Assembly (NCBI GenBank): GCA_004143645.1
Contig: RXPK01000086.1
Location: 2,275,786-2,339,785 of the forward strand
Direction: 5' to 3'
DNA: 64,000 nucleotides
DNA from: Protaetia brevitarsis
Lineage: Eukaryota > Arthropoda > Insecta > Coleoptera > Scarabaeidae
Below are positions 1 through 12,152 of the stretch, one piece after another. A program made the translations under genes and the position numbers. Each line of letters begins with the position of its first letter. Position 1 is the first letter of the stretch. The notes below the pieces were generated by a model. It searched no databases. It was not told where the DNA came from and worked only from the letters and a program-made list of their open reading frames with translations.

Positions 1-380
1 AAATCGAATATGCAAAAACTAATTTGATTTTAAATATCTTAAATTTAGCGGTGCTGTCATGTTAAATAGCCGTATCCCAATTACAACGAGTGCTTTTCTG
101 GTTGAGAGCAATGTATTGAAAGGAGCAACAATTATTTTTGCTTTAGTATACACTGAAAAAAATCGCCTAATGTTACTTTAGCGTTACTGGGAAAAATAAT
201 TACTTGAAAAAACGTACAACTACTTCCACTTTATTGAAAAAAAATAACATTTTACACTAACCGAATTTTAATTTCCAAGTTAGTACAATATCTTTTTTTT
301 TAGCATAAATTTGCAAGAGTAAGTTAATTTCACATTGTATATTTCCACGAAAGAACGAAACAAAGTATTTTGCAATTAAA

Positions 381-754
381 AGGGGAGTTGAACAAGGTGA
401 TTCACTGTAGACAACGATCTTTAATCTCGCGCTGGTATATATGACCAGGAACACTATCAAAGGGAACCTCAGATCGGGTGAAGGCAAATTGTATGCTGAT
501 GACATAGTTATCATCACCAAACAATGAGAAATAAAGGTCAAAATATTAGAGGAAATATTGAAACAAGAATTGCTAAAGATAAACCAAAATATAACGAAAA
601 CAATGAGAATTTTGTCAAGAATAAAAAGCATGGAAAAAATAAAGATAGGAAACTATGAATTTGAATAAGTAGATAGGTTCAAGTACCTTGGGGTGGTGTT
701 AACAAAAGACAGAGACAGCAAATAAAAAATCAAAGAGGAAAATTGTAGTAAATA
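381..754 (+). mobile_element. non-LTR retrotransposon reverse transcriptase relic (5' part)
   Basis: One frame reads RGVEQGDSL, stop, then TTIFNLALVYMTRNTIKG and KLYADDIVIIT: the RT palm motifs GxxQGD and the YADD catalytic motif (YADD at 492-503). About 160 bp further on, DRFKYLGVVLTKD (the FKYLG motif after the palm) is in a continuing frame. This is the endonuclease-RT type of insect LINE that has no RNase H. Several in-frame stops (after QGDSL, after TKQ, after TKDRDSK) show it is dead. It is interrupted at 755 by an insertion and resumes at about 1853. Confidence 0.85.
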
Positions 755-1852
755 TAGTACCAATTATATTTATTTCATATTTCAGAAATATTTAGAAAAT
801 ATTGAATCTTTCTTGAATATTGGTTATTATATTAACATAATATGTATAAAATATATTATAAAAAATATATTAGGAATACGTTTTACAAATATATATGTAG
901 CATTAATTATATTATTGCAAATGATTTCTCAATATATTTTTCTTAACTCTAAAAGAATATTTTGCTTTGTATTTCTGTAAACATTTATTTCGTGTAAAAA
1001 AATGAAGGTTTAATTTTTGCTTTTGTACCTACATTTGATGCGTAGTACTAATAATATAAAATAGATAAAATGGGCATACATATTAAGTACCTATTTAAAA
1101 TGATAGTTTAAAGATTAAATTAGATAATATATATCTAAAATTATGATTTAGTTAGCCTCTAATTGTAAGTTGAGCGCTGTAACTTGTATTAAGATATCTG
1201 CGTTTACGTAAAAGGTAATTATATTACGTAGGAGCTAAAATAATTGCAGTGAGGTAACTGCTATATGCATCCATTTATACCAAATCAAAAGCAATAATAT
1301 AATTCATACTCCAGAATGATATATACTTCTACTTTATCCAGCTTTAGAATTTACTTTTTATTCTTTGACTTTAATTATTTATTTTATTTACTATGTTATA
1401 TTTTTGAGGCATTACTGATTATTGCTGTGTATTATTGTATGGTGGGTGTGAAGAAAGAAGTTCTTCTCTTTTATACACCTCCAGGTATGTTATTCTTTTT
1501 ATTTTCCGGGAAAGTTTCATATAGTTTTTTGTTATCGATGTTATACATCCTAAACAATCAAGATATATAGGTTACTGTCTACAAATAATTTTAGTTGATT
1601 GCCGCAAATTAAATAGCTTTGTATGGTTGCGTAAAAAATCTCAATTTTCATGTAAATAACATTTTACAAATATTTAAAAAATATCAAACTTACATCAATT
1701 TAAAATATGGAGTAAATATTTTAATTGCATATTTTATCTATATTTAGATAAAATGTAAAAAATATATTCAAAAATCTCTCACGAAAAATATTTGTGAAAT
1801 ATATTTTTAAAAATATCTTTGATATATTTATGGCTGTTAGAGAGCCTACTGC
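755..1852. mobile_element. 1.1 kb AT-rich insertion splitting the RT relic
   Basis: The RT relic is broken here: upstream ends ...KIKEENC and downstream resumes with RKLLRSKLLAKKTN. GTAAATA occurs at both edges (748-754 and 1853-1859), as expected of a 7-8 bp target duplication. The inserted DNA is very AT-rich, with no coding capacity I recognise and only weak terminal similarity (TAGTACC against GCAGTAGG in reverse complement). A non-autonomous DNA transposon is the likeliest explanation; the family is unknown. Confidence 0.5.
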
Positions 1853-2426
1853 GTAAATAGAAAGCTATTAAGAAGTAAGCTACTTGCCAAGAAAACCAAT
1901 TTAATCATTTATAAAACCGACGATGATGTATGCAGCAGAAAAAGTGACACTACCAAAAAAAGACAATGAAAACCAGAAAGAAAAATAATGAGGACAATTC
2001 TAGGACTGGTGAAGATGGGAGATAATGAATACTGAATAAGAAGGAACGATAAATTAGCACAAGAATTAGGAGGGGCGGACACAGTGAGGAGAATTAAAGC
2101 ACAGAGAATAAAATGTGTGGAGAGCAGGACCAGGTATACTTATAATATTAATATACCTATACAATGCTAGATTGGAAATAGGAAGTAAAACAACAGGAAG
2201 AAAACCAAAATGGAGATGGTTGAAAGAAGTAGATGAAGACCTGAACAGGGCTGGAATTCGTAAATGGAAAAAGCAGATAGAGGACAGAAATTTGTGGAGA
2301 GAAATAAGTAAAGCAATTTTACAAAGGGAGAAATGGGGACTGATCCACCCCAATCTGAATGGATCTAGAAATATAAGCTGCGCACTCCCACAAGGGGTGT
2401 TAAGCCAGTATAATATACCTATATAG
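1853..2426 (+). mobile_element. non-LTR retrotransposon relic (3' part of same RT ORF)
   Basis: Continuation of the 381-754 relic. The frames give RKLLRSKLLAKKTNLIIYKT, then RTILGLVKMGDNEY, then RRIKAQRIKC, and finally the open segment KPKWRWLKEVDEDLNRAGIR ... DRNLWREISKAI. This order is typical of the C-terminal part of endonuclease-RT LINE proteins (thumb, R-x-L-G-x-V block, R-I-K-x-x-R block, terminal W-R-W-L...D-R-x-x-W-R). Several stops and frameshifts are present. A short AT-rich insert with GTATACTTATAATATT (about 2133-2165) interrupts the C-terminal block. Confidence 0.75.
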
Positions 2427-4132
2427 TTTCACAAACTTACGAGTTTCCGGACGATGAAGAGCAGCTTATGCCTAGATTTGTCGTACAAAATTGTAAATGC
2501 TACTGCAGCGTTTCTGATTTTTTTGGGGAGTGGAGCCCAGGTTTGCTTTAACAAAACAGCGTATTCAAACAGCATTTTTACATTCTTTTTCTTTTATACC
2601 TCAGCACTACAGACGTTGAAAGCCCTTGGCTTAGGGTGCCGGAGAACACACCGAGCCGCTGAGAAGTGTTGTCCGAATAGTCACCCAAGATTGGCACTAA
2701 TGCAGCCTTCCTTCTCAGCCGTACTGCCGGCCTATCGAACATATAGTTAATATTATTGATGATAGTTGAATTATCATGGCGGTTCGTCATCAAATTAGTT
2801 GCGGTATTTATTTTTTGTCGAAACATATTTGTTGTTGCAAACGGTAAAAGTGCAAACACGGTCATTTCATCTTTTAAACTACACCAAAATTTCAGCATTA
2901 ACATAATTTTTGTTTCGCAATTATGAATTTCATGTCCTTTCAGTGAAAATTTTGTATTATTTTGCTAGTATAATAGAATGTTGTGCACTGCCAATAACCA
3001 AGCTATGTGCTATTTGAAAAATACAGATTAAAATAACATCTTCTTTCCCAATTTCAACCATTTGCTCTTCTGAAAGGTGTTGCATCGATGGGAAGCAATA
3101 AATCTCCTTGAAATACTGAATAATGTTTGTGCATTGTCAAAAATTCTGTTTCATGCAAGCAAGAATTTTGTTTGTGATCAGGGAACACATTTACTTGTCA
3201 CCCTGAAGGATTAAACGAAGTTCGTTAATATTTGTAAAATTGCCACTAAAATAGGCAATTTTAATCAACTAATTTTTATCAAATAGTCGACCTTTCAATT
3301 TAAGATTGTGTACCAAAGAAGCACGTACGTCGTTTCATAGATCAAATATAGGAGTTAGTATTTTTCCTCGAGATGATCATCTCGCTTTAATATGTAAAAA
3401 ATATGCATACTTCCTATGTCTTCTCATAGTACCTATTTTGAACAAACGATTATTTAAAGGGCCGAAATTTTTTGAAGCTAATGATTTTGACAACTCATCA
3501 GCAGCAAAAATTTAAAACTGAGCGTTTTTTGCAGCAATACTCACACATATGCAAGCTAATAATAGGAAATATCTTTCAACCAGTTCGAACGTTAATTAAA
3601 GACTATTTTTTTTTAAAAATAATTACTGATATGTGTAATAAATATATTTGCCTGCCGTTTTAGTTAGTTCAACGAGAATATAAAAAAAAATGGAAATTTG
3701 TATTATAAAACAAAGCAATGCCTTGACATACCAAAAATGCAATACTTCTCAAAGGCGATATAAATAATATATTCTATATTATTCAATTTTATATTTTTGT
3801 TTATATTTCAACTTGTATGAGTTTGCAAAGCAAATTATCAAACCAATTCCAAACTAAACATGAATGAATCAATAAATTTTATCAATGAGAAAAACTTAAA
3901 AAAAGAAATCGTTTAGTCAATTTATATTTTAGAAGACACACCCGATCAGGATTATAAGCCTTGGGCTACTGCTACACCTTTTATATCAAATAAATGTATT
4001 TCTAAATTATTTATAAAATCAGTAGATGGAAGCGTGAAATAATTATTATTCTGCTCTTTTTGATTGTTTTTTTGAAGTTACTTTCTTAAATCAATTAAAG
4101 AAGGTAGATCGAGCACTGTGAGATATACTGAC
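2427..4132. other. no gene seen; unclassified GC-richer patch at 2590-2740
   Basis: Mostly AT-rich DNA. A GC-richer patch at 2590-2740 has an open minus-strand frame of 108 codons (2578-2904) that I do not recognise; it may be another transposon relic. Nothing supportable elsewhere. Confidence 0.4.
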
Positions 4133-4582
4133 AACTAACACACGAAATACCAATAACCTTCTCTCTCACAAGTTTTTTGTATTAACAAAATGATACGCTG
4201 AAGCGGATTTATCAGCATTGTGATTTTTAACATGTTAAGAATACAGAATACTTTTTCAATTATTGATTTAGAGTTAATTAAGTCTTCAAATTGTAAGAAT
4301 CTCAATATGTGGGAAGCTATTTATATGAAAAAAACATAATAATAGCTTATTTAATACCGATTTCACACCCCTTAATTATAAATATTTAGAATTTATTGAA
4401 GATAGTAGTCCTGAAGATTAATTTTGTAACCTAGGATATACTTATTATATCTACACACTTGGTATTCTGACAATATACTTGTATGTATATGTTGATATTA
4501 GCACAGCTAATGAAATGTTCATAGTGTTTGAAGATTAAAAAACTTGTGAGACAGAAGTTTATTGGTATTTCGTGTGTTAGTT
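4133..4582. repeat. foldback repeat with about 46 bp arms
   Basis: AACTAACACACGAAATACC near 4133 is repeated in reverse complement near 4582. The two arms (about 4133-4178 and 4537-4582) differ at only two or three positions and enclose about 360 bp of AT-rich DNA. The sequence GTTACTTTCTTAAAT occurs just outside both arms in direct orientation (about 4077 and 4579), possibly part of a larger repeat. Likely a non-autonomous foldback or MITE-type element. Confidence 0.6.
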
Positions 4583-6365
4583 ACTTTCTTAAATGTTGCA
4601 AAATGCACCTAACTTTCGCGAAACTCTTGAGTAGTCTTCAAGATTCTTTATTTAATTTAAACACAATTAATTCTTTGACGTTTGGACAAAACGTGATTAG
4701 TATTTATATTTTTACTTAATTTATAACACTACGTTTTATTTAACGTTATTTTTAACAACAACGTGATGTTGTTTAGTCCATTATTAAGAAAACAATTTTG
4801 TAAAGGACAAATAAATAATACATATATGAAGACAAGCCTATAATATATAAATAAGCCATAACTCCACTAAACCAAAAGGAAAATAATTAATCTTTTTCTA
4901 TAAAATCGATCACATTAATGCAATAGGAATATTGCAACACGCTTCCTCTCTTTTCTGTGTATAATTTACGCAATTTTTAAGAAATTTTCTGATAATTACA
5001 GATGATGTTTTCGAAGAAAATCTTACGATCAAATCTTAGTTACTTCCAGTTATTAATTATGTCCTTTTTAACTGTGTCAAGTTATTTTTAACGTGGTGAA
5101 AAATCTACATTGCAAATGAGAAAATTTATAATTGCTAAGACGAAGAACAAATCGATAGGCGACCGTAAGCGTATCAGAACTAATTTTCTAGGACTGGAAT
5201 AAAAGTTCATAAATAAATATGTAAATTATCCAGAATATAAGCTTATCGGTGGTGGTCGTACTCGCGAGTTTTCTACCTTACCGGCAAGAGCACGCACACA
5301 ACATTAACCCCGATTTATATTATTATGCAAATCTGTACCCTTATCTGGCACTTATTCAAATTCTAAAATAATGTTACTGCAGGCATACGTGCCGTTATGA
5401 AATATTACTCAGCCATATTGGTTACAGCGACACGATAACCTGAACTTAAGGGACATATTTATACTTATGTCAGGTATATAATAAGGCCGAATAAATCATA
5501 GATTTTTCGTACTCGAATCCGAATCTCGTGTCGAACATTGTGCTCCCGTATAATTAGATGTATTGTAGAAGCATTTTAATTGTCTCCGGGAAAGCGTAAG
5601 GACATGGGATTTTCAGATTTATGTCCGATCGTCACGTTAGGGTTAAATTTTATCTAAATAATCGATATTTTGAAACTGCCACACGAATTCAAGTCATGAA
5701 TATAACAAATTCACTGCCAATCTTCCGTCCCCTTAATATTTTCGTTGTCAAAAAAATTGCTTCTGCATAAGTAAATACTACAGATTTTTAATATATGTAC
5801 CTATCTAGAATTGAGTTGTTATCTGAGTTGTGGAAAATTGGGTCACAAAGCTTCGAATTTAAAGTTATTGTCAGCCATTTTGTTTGCCAATTCACTACTA
5901 ATTTCAATTACCCTCTTTCAAATATCTTCCTGCAGGAATTCTACTATAAAGGGTTAAAATAAATGAATAGCAAGAATTAAAATAAGAATGACACAAAATG
6001 ATAAACAAGTTACCTATTTGGTTTGGAATTTTTCTTATAAATTTTATTCGTCTTTCATTTCATTTATTCTTGACAATAAGAACGAAATTTCAGGTTTGTT
6101 CTGAAGGACTAAACACTGGGCTTTAATATTCTTCATCTCTGCAACAAATATTTATATTAATTGTCTGCCGCTAACAATAGATATAAATAAATTTCTTTAG
6201 TATAGCAGTAACGTGTTAAAAAAGAATATTAATATCAAAATTTATATAAATGAATCATGATATTTCGTTGGTGTATATATTGGCTTCATCTCAGAAAGTG
6301 TAAGACAAATAAAGAAAAATAAAGTAATTTATTTCAAATTTACAAACTAAAAATGAATTTATTCC
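4583..6365. other. 5' flanking DNA with a GC-richer complex patch at 5140-5660
   Basis: No genes. Within it, 5140-5660 is higher in GC than its surroundings, lacks simple repeats and contains a perfect octamer ATGCAAAT (5325-5332, a POU-type site). It may be a conserved regulatory block; the rest is featureless AT-rich sequence. Confidence 0.35.
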
Positions 6366-7238
6366 TACACTCAGAAAAAAGAATAGTGCTGATAAGTTAA
6401 TATTCAGTTACCTCAAATAAAAATTTACTTAAATACTGCACAGATATTCTAAATACAAGGAAATTGGTACACACATAGAAAAAAGTATGTTGTAAATTTT
6501 CAAACAATTACAAAGTTTCACACAACAGGTTGTTGAACATATAGGGACGATACAACTATTAAAATTCCCACAATATTGTTGACGAAAGTAATCGCATTTT
6601 TTTTGCAACAAAATTCATACTTTTGTTATACAATTTATGTTGACAGAACCTATATATTACAGTAGCATTAAGTGTAAATAATAAACAGATATTATAGTTA
6701 AATTCATACATTCATCTAGTGTACGATGCTTCGCGTAGCTTCACGCTGGAGGCACAGTTGAGGTTCCAATTAACCACTTAGGTCTTGCTAAAAACAATCA
6801 TGAAGTTTCATCCATCAATTTCTCATTTTTTTTTTTCTGTTTTATTTTGATTCTAATTTCAATAGTTGCCCGAAGAAGGTCGTGTCTGACCGAAACCGGT
6901 AGCAACACAAATTGTAAAATTTAAATACAAATTTCGAGATACGTTTATTATTTTACTTACTATTCTGAATAAATCCTACTCACTTAATTATGGAACACAT
7001 TACATCACAATATTTATTGTATTTAAAATAAATAATTTTTTAAAGTTATTGTTAATTTGATTTCCTATTTGATGTAACTCTTAATATCAGGTGTTTTAGA
7101 ATTAAAAAAAGTATTTAATTTGGCTTTAAAACAATCTGATAGTAATTTGAAAAATAAGAGAATGTATTATTTAAATATAAAATACACCTGATCTTCATAT
7201 ACTTATATCTATTCTATTTCATTTTTTTTCTCAGTGTA
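6366..7238. mobile_element. TIR element (TACACT-AGAAAAAA family), 873 bp
   Basis: Starts TACACTCAGAAAAAAG and ends CTTTTTTTTCTCAGTGTA-like (TTTTTTTTCTCAGTGTA), giving imperfect terminal inverted repeats of about 15 bp with TA at both ends, as in Tc1/mariner-type MITEs. No transposase is present. The termini resemble those of the elements at 19840-21140 and 33781-35280. A hammerhead-like motif sits inside at 6865-6906. Confidence 0.5.
6865..6906 (+). ncRNA. hammerhead-ribozyme-like motif
   Basis: Order of elements: GTTGC (6865-6869), core CCGAAGA (6870-6876), one extra A, hairpin GGTC/GACC (6878-6881 with 6888-6891), GAAA (6892-6895), CCGG, TA (6900-6901), then GCAAC (6902-6906), which pairs perfectly with the first GTTGC. 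This is the layout stem I - CUGANGA - stem II - GAAA - stem III - UH - stem I of a type I hammerhead. The core has C instead of U at the second position, an extra base before stem II and a tiny palindromic stem III (ACCGGT). It is probably a decayed or dimer-dependent motif of the kind carried by Penelope-like elements. Confidence 0.4.
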
Positions 7239-10200
7239 CAATTATTTTAAAAATAGAAGAAATTATTTTATTCTGAAGTACTGCAGATTTTACTTTAATT
7301 TAAACTTATTTCACACAAAAAGCAATGAAAGAGGAATGAATGTCGGACAACTTGAGTTTCTGTTAACTAGACATTATCAGCGTCATTTCAAGTACAAACC
7401 CAGTTTCATCACTATCGCATGTCAAGCTTTATGCCCGATTAAGGGATCAAAAGTGCAGATGAGCGCCCCATAAGGATCACACGCCCAACATCTCGCTCAA
7501 ACCTACCACCGGAAATATAAACATAATAGTATATTTCAAACCAAGGCCTGCAAACAGCACTTTCCTCACGTGGTTTGAGTACTATTTTTTCCCAGCCAGT
7601 CCGATTTTAACTAAATGTCTAAAAATAATAAAGACATACCTGTGAGTGACATGATAGATAGTAGGCTTAATCTGTGAAATATTTTTTGAGAACTGTCAAG
7701 TTAGTTTTAAAAGTGTTTAATAATAGTTTAATTGAAATTTAATACCTAATAATTTAGCAATTATCCGATAAATGGGCTCAGACTGAGTCGAATGTACTGT
7801 CATCTATCAATAATGTCACATATTATAAGATGTATCTACAGTTTCATCATGTCAATGTCACTTACTTTTCCTCCCTCAAATGACTGCTGGGAAAAAAAAT
7901 ATTTTTTCGGTATTTTAGTTATGATTAGAATCTACAGATAATTTGTTTTCGCAAGTTTGCCCATATGCTTACTTCTATTTTGTAAAAATCATCGTTAAAG
8001 CAATTCGCATACTTCGGTGTTCACAAAATTGTATTATTTGAATAGACGTGTGTGTTAACTAAAACAAATATCTATTAACTCAAAGAAATGATTCTTTTAA
8101 ATATGAGCAAAGACATATTACTTTGACTTAAAGAATTCTTTTTATCTGTGTGCTACATTACAGTAACTGAAGAAATATTGCTTTAACAATATAAGAAGAG
8201 TCTTTTTTTGGATATTTGTAGGTAGCTGTTGCCTATTCATCATTTTCCTGGTTTAAAATGCTTAAAATTTTCCTGAATTTTGTCTTCCAGGCTTTTTAGT
8301 TTGTAAAATTTTTGTTCAGATTGTTTGTAACTTCGCGCTTTTAAATTTGATTTCTCTTGACATTTGATTTCAATGCACTGTAATGTTTTTGCTTTTATAT
8401 AGGTATGCGTAGAATACATACCATACCTGGTTAATTTTGTTTCAAGATACATACAAAAAGCCCTAGTATAATTTTTCTTGAAAAGTATTACATTGATTTT
8501 ACATTCATTAAAATGTTAGTGTTAACATTTACGTTAGAGGTGTAACAACTACTGACTGTTAAAAATAGTAGTTTAGGTATAGTATATTAGGAAAGGGCCG
8601 AACCATTTTAAGTATAGCTACGTATGCCATTAATACCCACACACGTTTTAATTAATATTAAATTACTATGATCATGCACTTGTTATATAATTGTTATTGC
8701 ATATTATATAGGGTGTTTTTTTTAAATGAAATCATTGAATATAGTTTGCAATTAACTCCAGACGAGAAACCTCAAATAATTAAAAGAATTTAGATATGAT
8801 CTTTTAAAGTTACCCTTAAATACCGTTTGATTATACAACTGCTATTGCAGCCTAGTTCCTCTTATTTTGTTGTTGTTGTTGTGGGAGTCATTTGTTTAAT
8901 ATAATTGAATTATATTAACCACTCCATTATCCTAGTACCCGGCACTAATCTGTACAGGTTTCTGGCTGGTTGACTATTTACTAATAAGGGGGCCTATATT
9001 TATCAGATATATGTCCACGGTTGTTTAAGTTATTTCTAATTTACTAATTTATTAAAAATATTCTTCTGTTTTATTTATTATAACATTTTTGTATTCACTT
9101 TACACACACTGTAGGAGGTTATGACAAATTTAGACTTCATCTTGGGTAAAAATTCGTTTATACAATGCTATGTAATTACATACGAGTGATGTATTATTGT
9201 CTAAGATGGGATGTAACTTCATCTCTTCGTATCGCGTCGTAAAGAAATATTAATTGTCAATAAACACTGTTACTTTTAACAGCTATTTAGCAACTCACCT
9301 TCAATTTACAATACCGCTTTCCAACGATGAAACCTTGGATTTACAAGCTCTTAAAATGTGTTACTTTGTGTTTTACAGTTAAATTTTAATAATGTTTTGA
9401 CTGAATTACATTTTACTTCCAATCGTTCAGAAGTAAGATATTTTCCCTTATTTAATGACATAAATAGTTACTGAAATCTAAGTTATATTATATTAGTATT
9501 TATTATTCTGATATTCATATAATATTTAATTTAATAATTAATTGTGTGTTCAATATATATAAACTATGTTGAAATTATTCTAATAACGTTAAATAGAAAT
9601 GAAGGTTGATCGACGTTTATAACAATTACTTGCCCACTTATTTGTACTTAAGGTAATGAAATTAATTAGAATTATTGGTTTGACTAATAATACTCCCATG
9701 CATATACAACTTAACAGTAGAACAGATTAATGAGATAGATACACTAGATATAGAAAGAAATAACAGTAAATTAAGCTGCTGAAACGCTCTTTGCGAATGC
9801 CGGAATAATTCGCTATTGTGAAGCAGTTCAGTTTGGATCACCTCAAGCGTGCTGGCATTAGTAACAAAGGTATTTATTCCTAGTTTATAGTTTTTTCCTC
9901 TCTTCATTCTACGCAAATGATCTATTATGCGAATGCTAGAGTTTGTTCACACAAGATATACTTTGCCGTAATAAATAGTAATAATATGGTGGGCATCCCT
10001 TTCATTTCCTGTATTCGCAATCATTTTGCTTGTCCGAGGCATAGCTTTGATTTCAACGCGGTCTAGATACGATGCCTATAATTATTTCTGAGAATTTTTA
10101 GCGTCTTCATTAGGAACTGGCGAGATATCGTCATAATACGGTATTGTTCTCTACAGAATCTAAGAATTTCTTTCTTCTCGATGTATTTCGTTTTTTTATC

Positions 10201-11869
10201 TTAATTAAGATAAGTCTACAGTTCGTGGATTATTTGTCTGAAGTGATTGGTTTTGATGTATCTAAGTGTTGCCCGTATAAAAATATTTTAAGTACTATCA
10301 CGAGAACTATATATAAGTTGTTACTGCGTTGTTTTAATCAATAATGCTTAATCATTTTAGTTAGAATGGATAATATCAAAAATTCATCATCTTCAGCTGA
10401 GGAAATAGGTAGTAAAAATATGGATAACAATTATAATGGGAATATAGATGTAACGTATGTAAAATTATAGTTGTACTTGTATAACTTCTGCAAGATGGAT
10501 ATTTTTAGTAGTACATCGCTTTGTGCTGATGGCATTCAGCTTAAGTATAACAGCCAATAGACAATAGAGCAATGAATGTTAGGAGATTACTTATCTTTTG
10601 GAGTACCTTAGGAAAATAATTTATGAATCTTGGTACAATTCACAACGAGTAATGCATGCACTTGCTGTGACTGGGTTAGTATCGTTTGAATAGTAAAAGA
10701 ACGGAAAAGACAAATATGGTACAGAATAACTAAAGGTATAGAAGGTAAGGATTTTTGCCATACTCAAGTACATAAAAACAATATATATTTATAATAAGTG
10801 TCCAATACCTAACGGTATATTGTACTTCTTGATTAAATAAATAAATACTTAAAACTAGTTACAGATACTATCCATAATGCCTGTCGGATCTAAATCAAAA
10901 TAATCGCAAAAACAGTGAAGTAACGAAATTATTTTAGGGTTATTTCAAAGAATCCTTATAATTAGAATTACGACAAATGCCGATAAGAGTGCAATAATAT
11001 AAACTTGGCGATTTAAAACAGACGATTTTTGGTTATTATAGTTACTGCGATGATTGTTTTTATCTCATAAATTTTAAGTGTTCTTTCTTACACTATTGAT
11101 GGGCAATCCTTCATTGGGAAAAACCAGCAATCTTACTTTGGAGTAATACTACTAAAAACGTATAATTATGTTCAATTTATAGAAAAAATGCGTTCGCTCA
11201 CGCTAACCGAATATTAATTTCTATGTTGGCCAAATATTTATTTCTTTTAGCGCAATTTGCAGTAGTAAATTAGTTTTATATTGCATATATTCACAAACTT
11301 TACAAAAATTTCGATTGCGTTGAAAATTTCGGCTCAGCAGAATGCGCAATTTCGCTAAATTTTCGATGCGCAATCAACTAAGCGATGCGCAACACATGCG
11401 TATTGCTTAGTTGATTTATTTCCCCTCCACTCTTGTTAGTTTGTGGGCGATACACTACAATAATTTAATTCTAAAAAAAATCCTTTATTTTTTTTTCAAA
11501 TGTACTTACTAAACTGATGATAATGCCTTTCATTGAACCAAATAAACGATTGCCGTTTTAATTTTAATCTTATGTACCTACCTTCAAGGCTTCTGCTACA
11601 AAGAGATGATTAAGTTGAGGCATTCCAATATAATTCTGTGAATTGCCGCAGGATTGCTTATATAGAATTATGCTGGTATAATATCAGGTAATAGGATGAT
11701 GGACGTGTCTTTAAGTTGTATTCCTTTTTGTCCAACAAACGACAAAAGTATAAACTTGGGGAGACACCCATCATCCCGTTATCTGGAATATACCGGTATG
11801 TCATAAATAATGTTAGGAGGTTAGTGTGCATTGATGGAAAGACTTTCATTCATTCAAATAGACACTATT
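7239..11869. other. 5' flanking DNA, no gene recognised
   Basis: AT-rich with only chance reading frames (none over 90 codons). A (GTT)n microsatellite lies at about 8870-8885. A slightly GC-richer complex patch at 10000-10140 may be regulatory. Short unrecognised patches occur at 7440-7620 and 9780-9910. Confidence 0.5.
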
Positions 11870-12152
11870 CAGTTTGGAAAAGGTGTCGAAAAATACTTCC
11901 AAATTGCTGTATTTTTTTAAGTGTTTAGTGTCCGGAGATGTTACGACCGCGGAGCTACACCAACGTTATTCTAATGTATTCGATGATTCCACCAGTTTTC
12001 ATAATTTTTAAATTGTCGGCTTTTGAATTTCTTAATTTAAAAAACAAATAATGCAGCTGAAGAAGGCGGAAACACCAAAACCGCATCAAATGCACTAAAT
12101 AAAATAAAATGTAGCAATTGGGAAGTATTTTTCTGCACCTTTTTCCAAACTG
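11870..12152. repeat. inverted repeat (about 40 bp arms) enclosing a CTGAAGA stem-loop motif
   Basis: CAGTTTGGAAAAGGTG at 11870 is matched in reverse complement at 12152 (CACCTTTTTCCAAACTG). The arms, 11870-11908 and 12113-12152, are about 90 percent identical. Between them, 12057-12063 is CTGAAGA followed by GCGG...CCGC, a degenerate relative of the hammerhead-like motifs at 6.9, 36.5 and 60.6 kb. Probably a relic of a Penelope-like or foldback element. Confidence 0.5.

Noticed and set aside
9662..9916. 84-codon minus-strand frame
   Set aside because: No motif, no neighbours and no codon or composition signal beyond chance.
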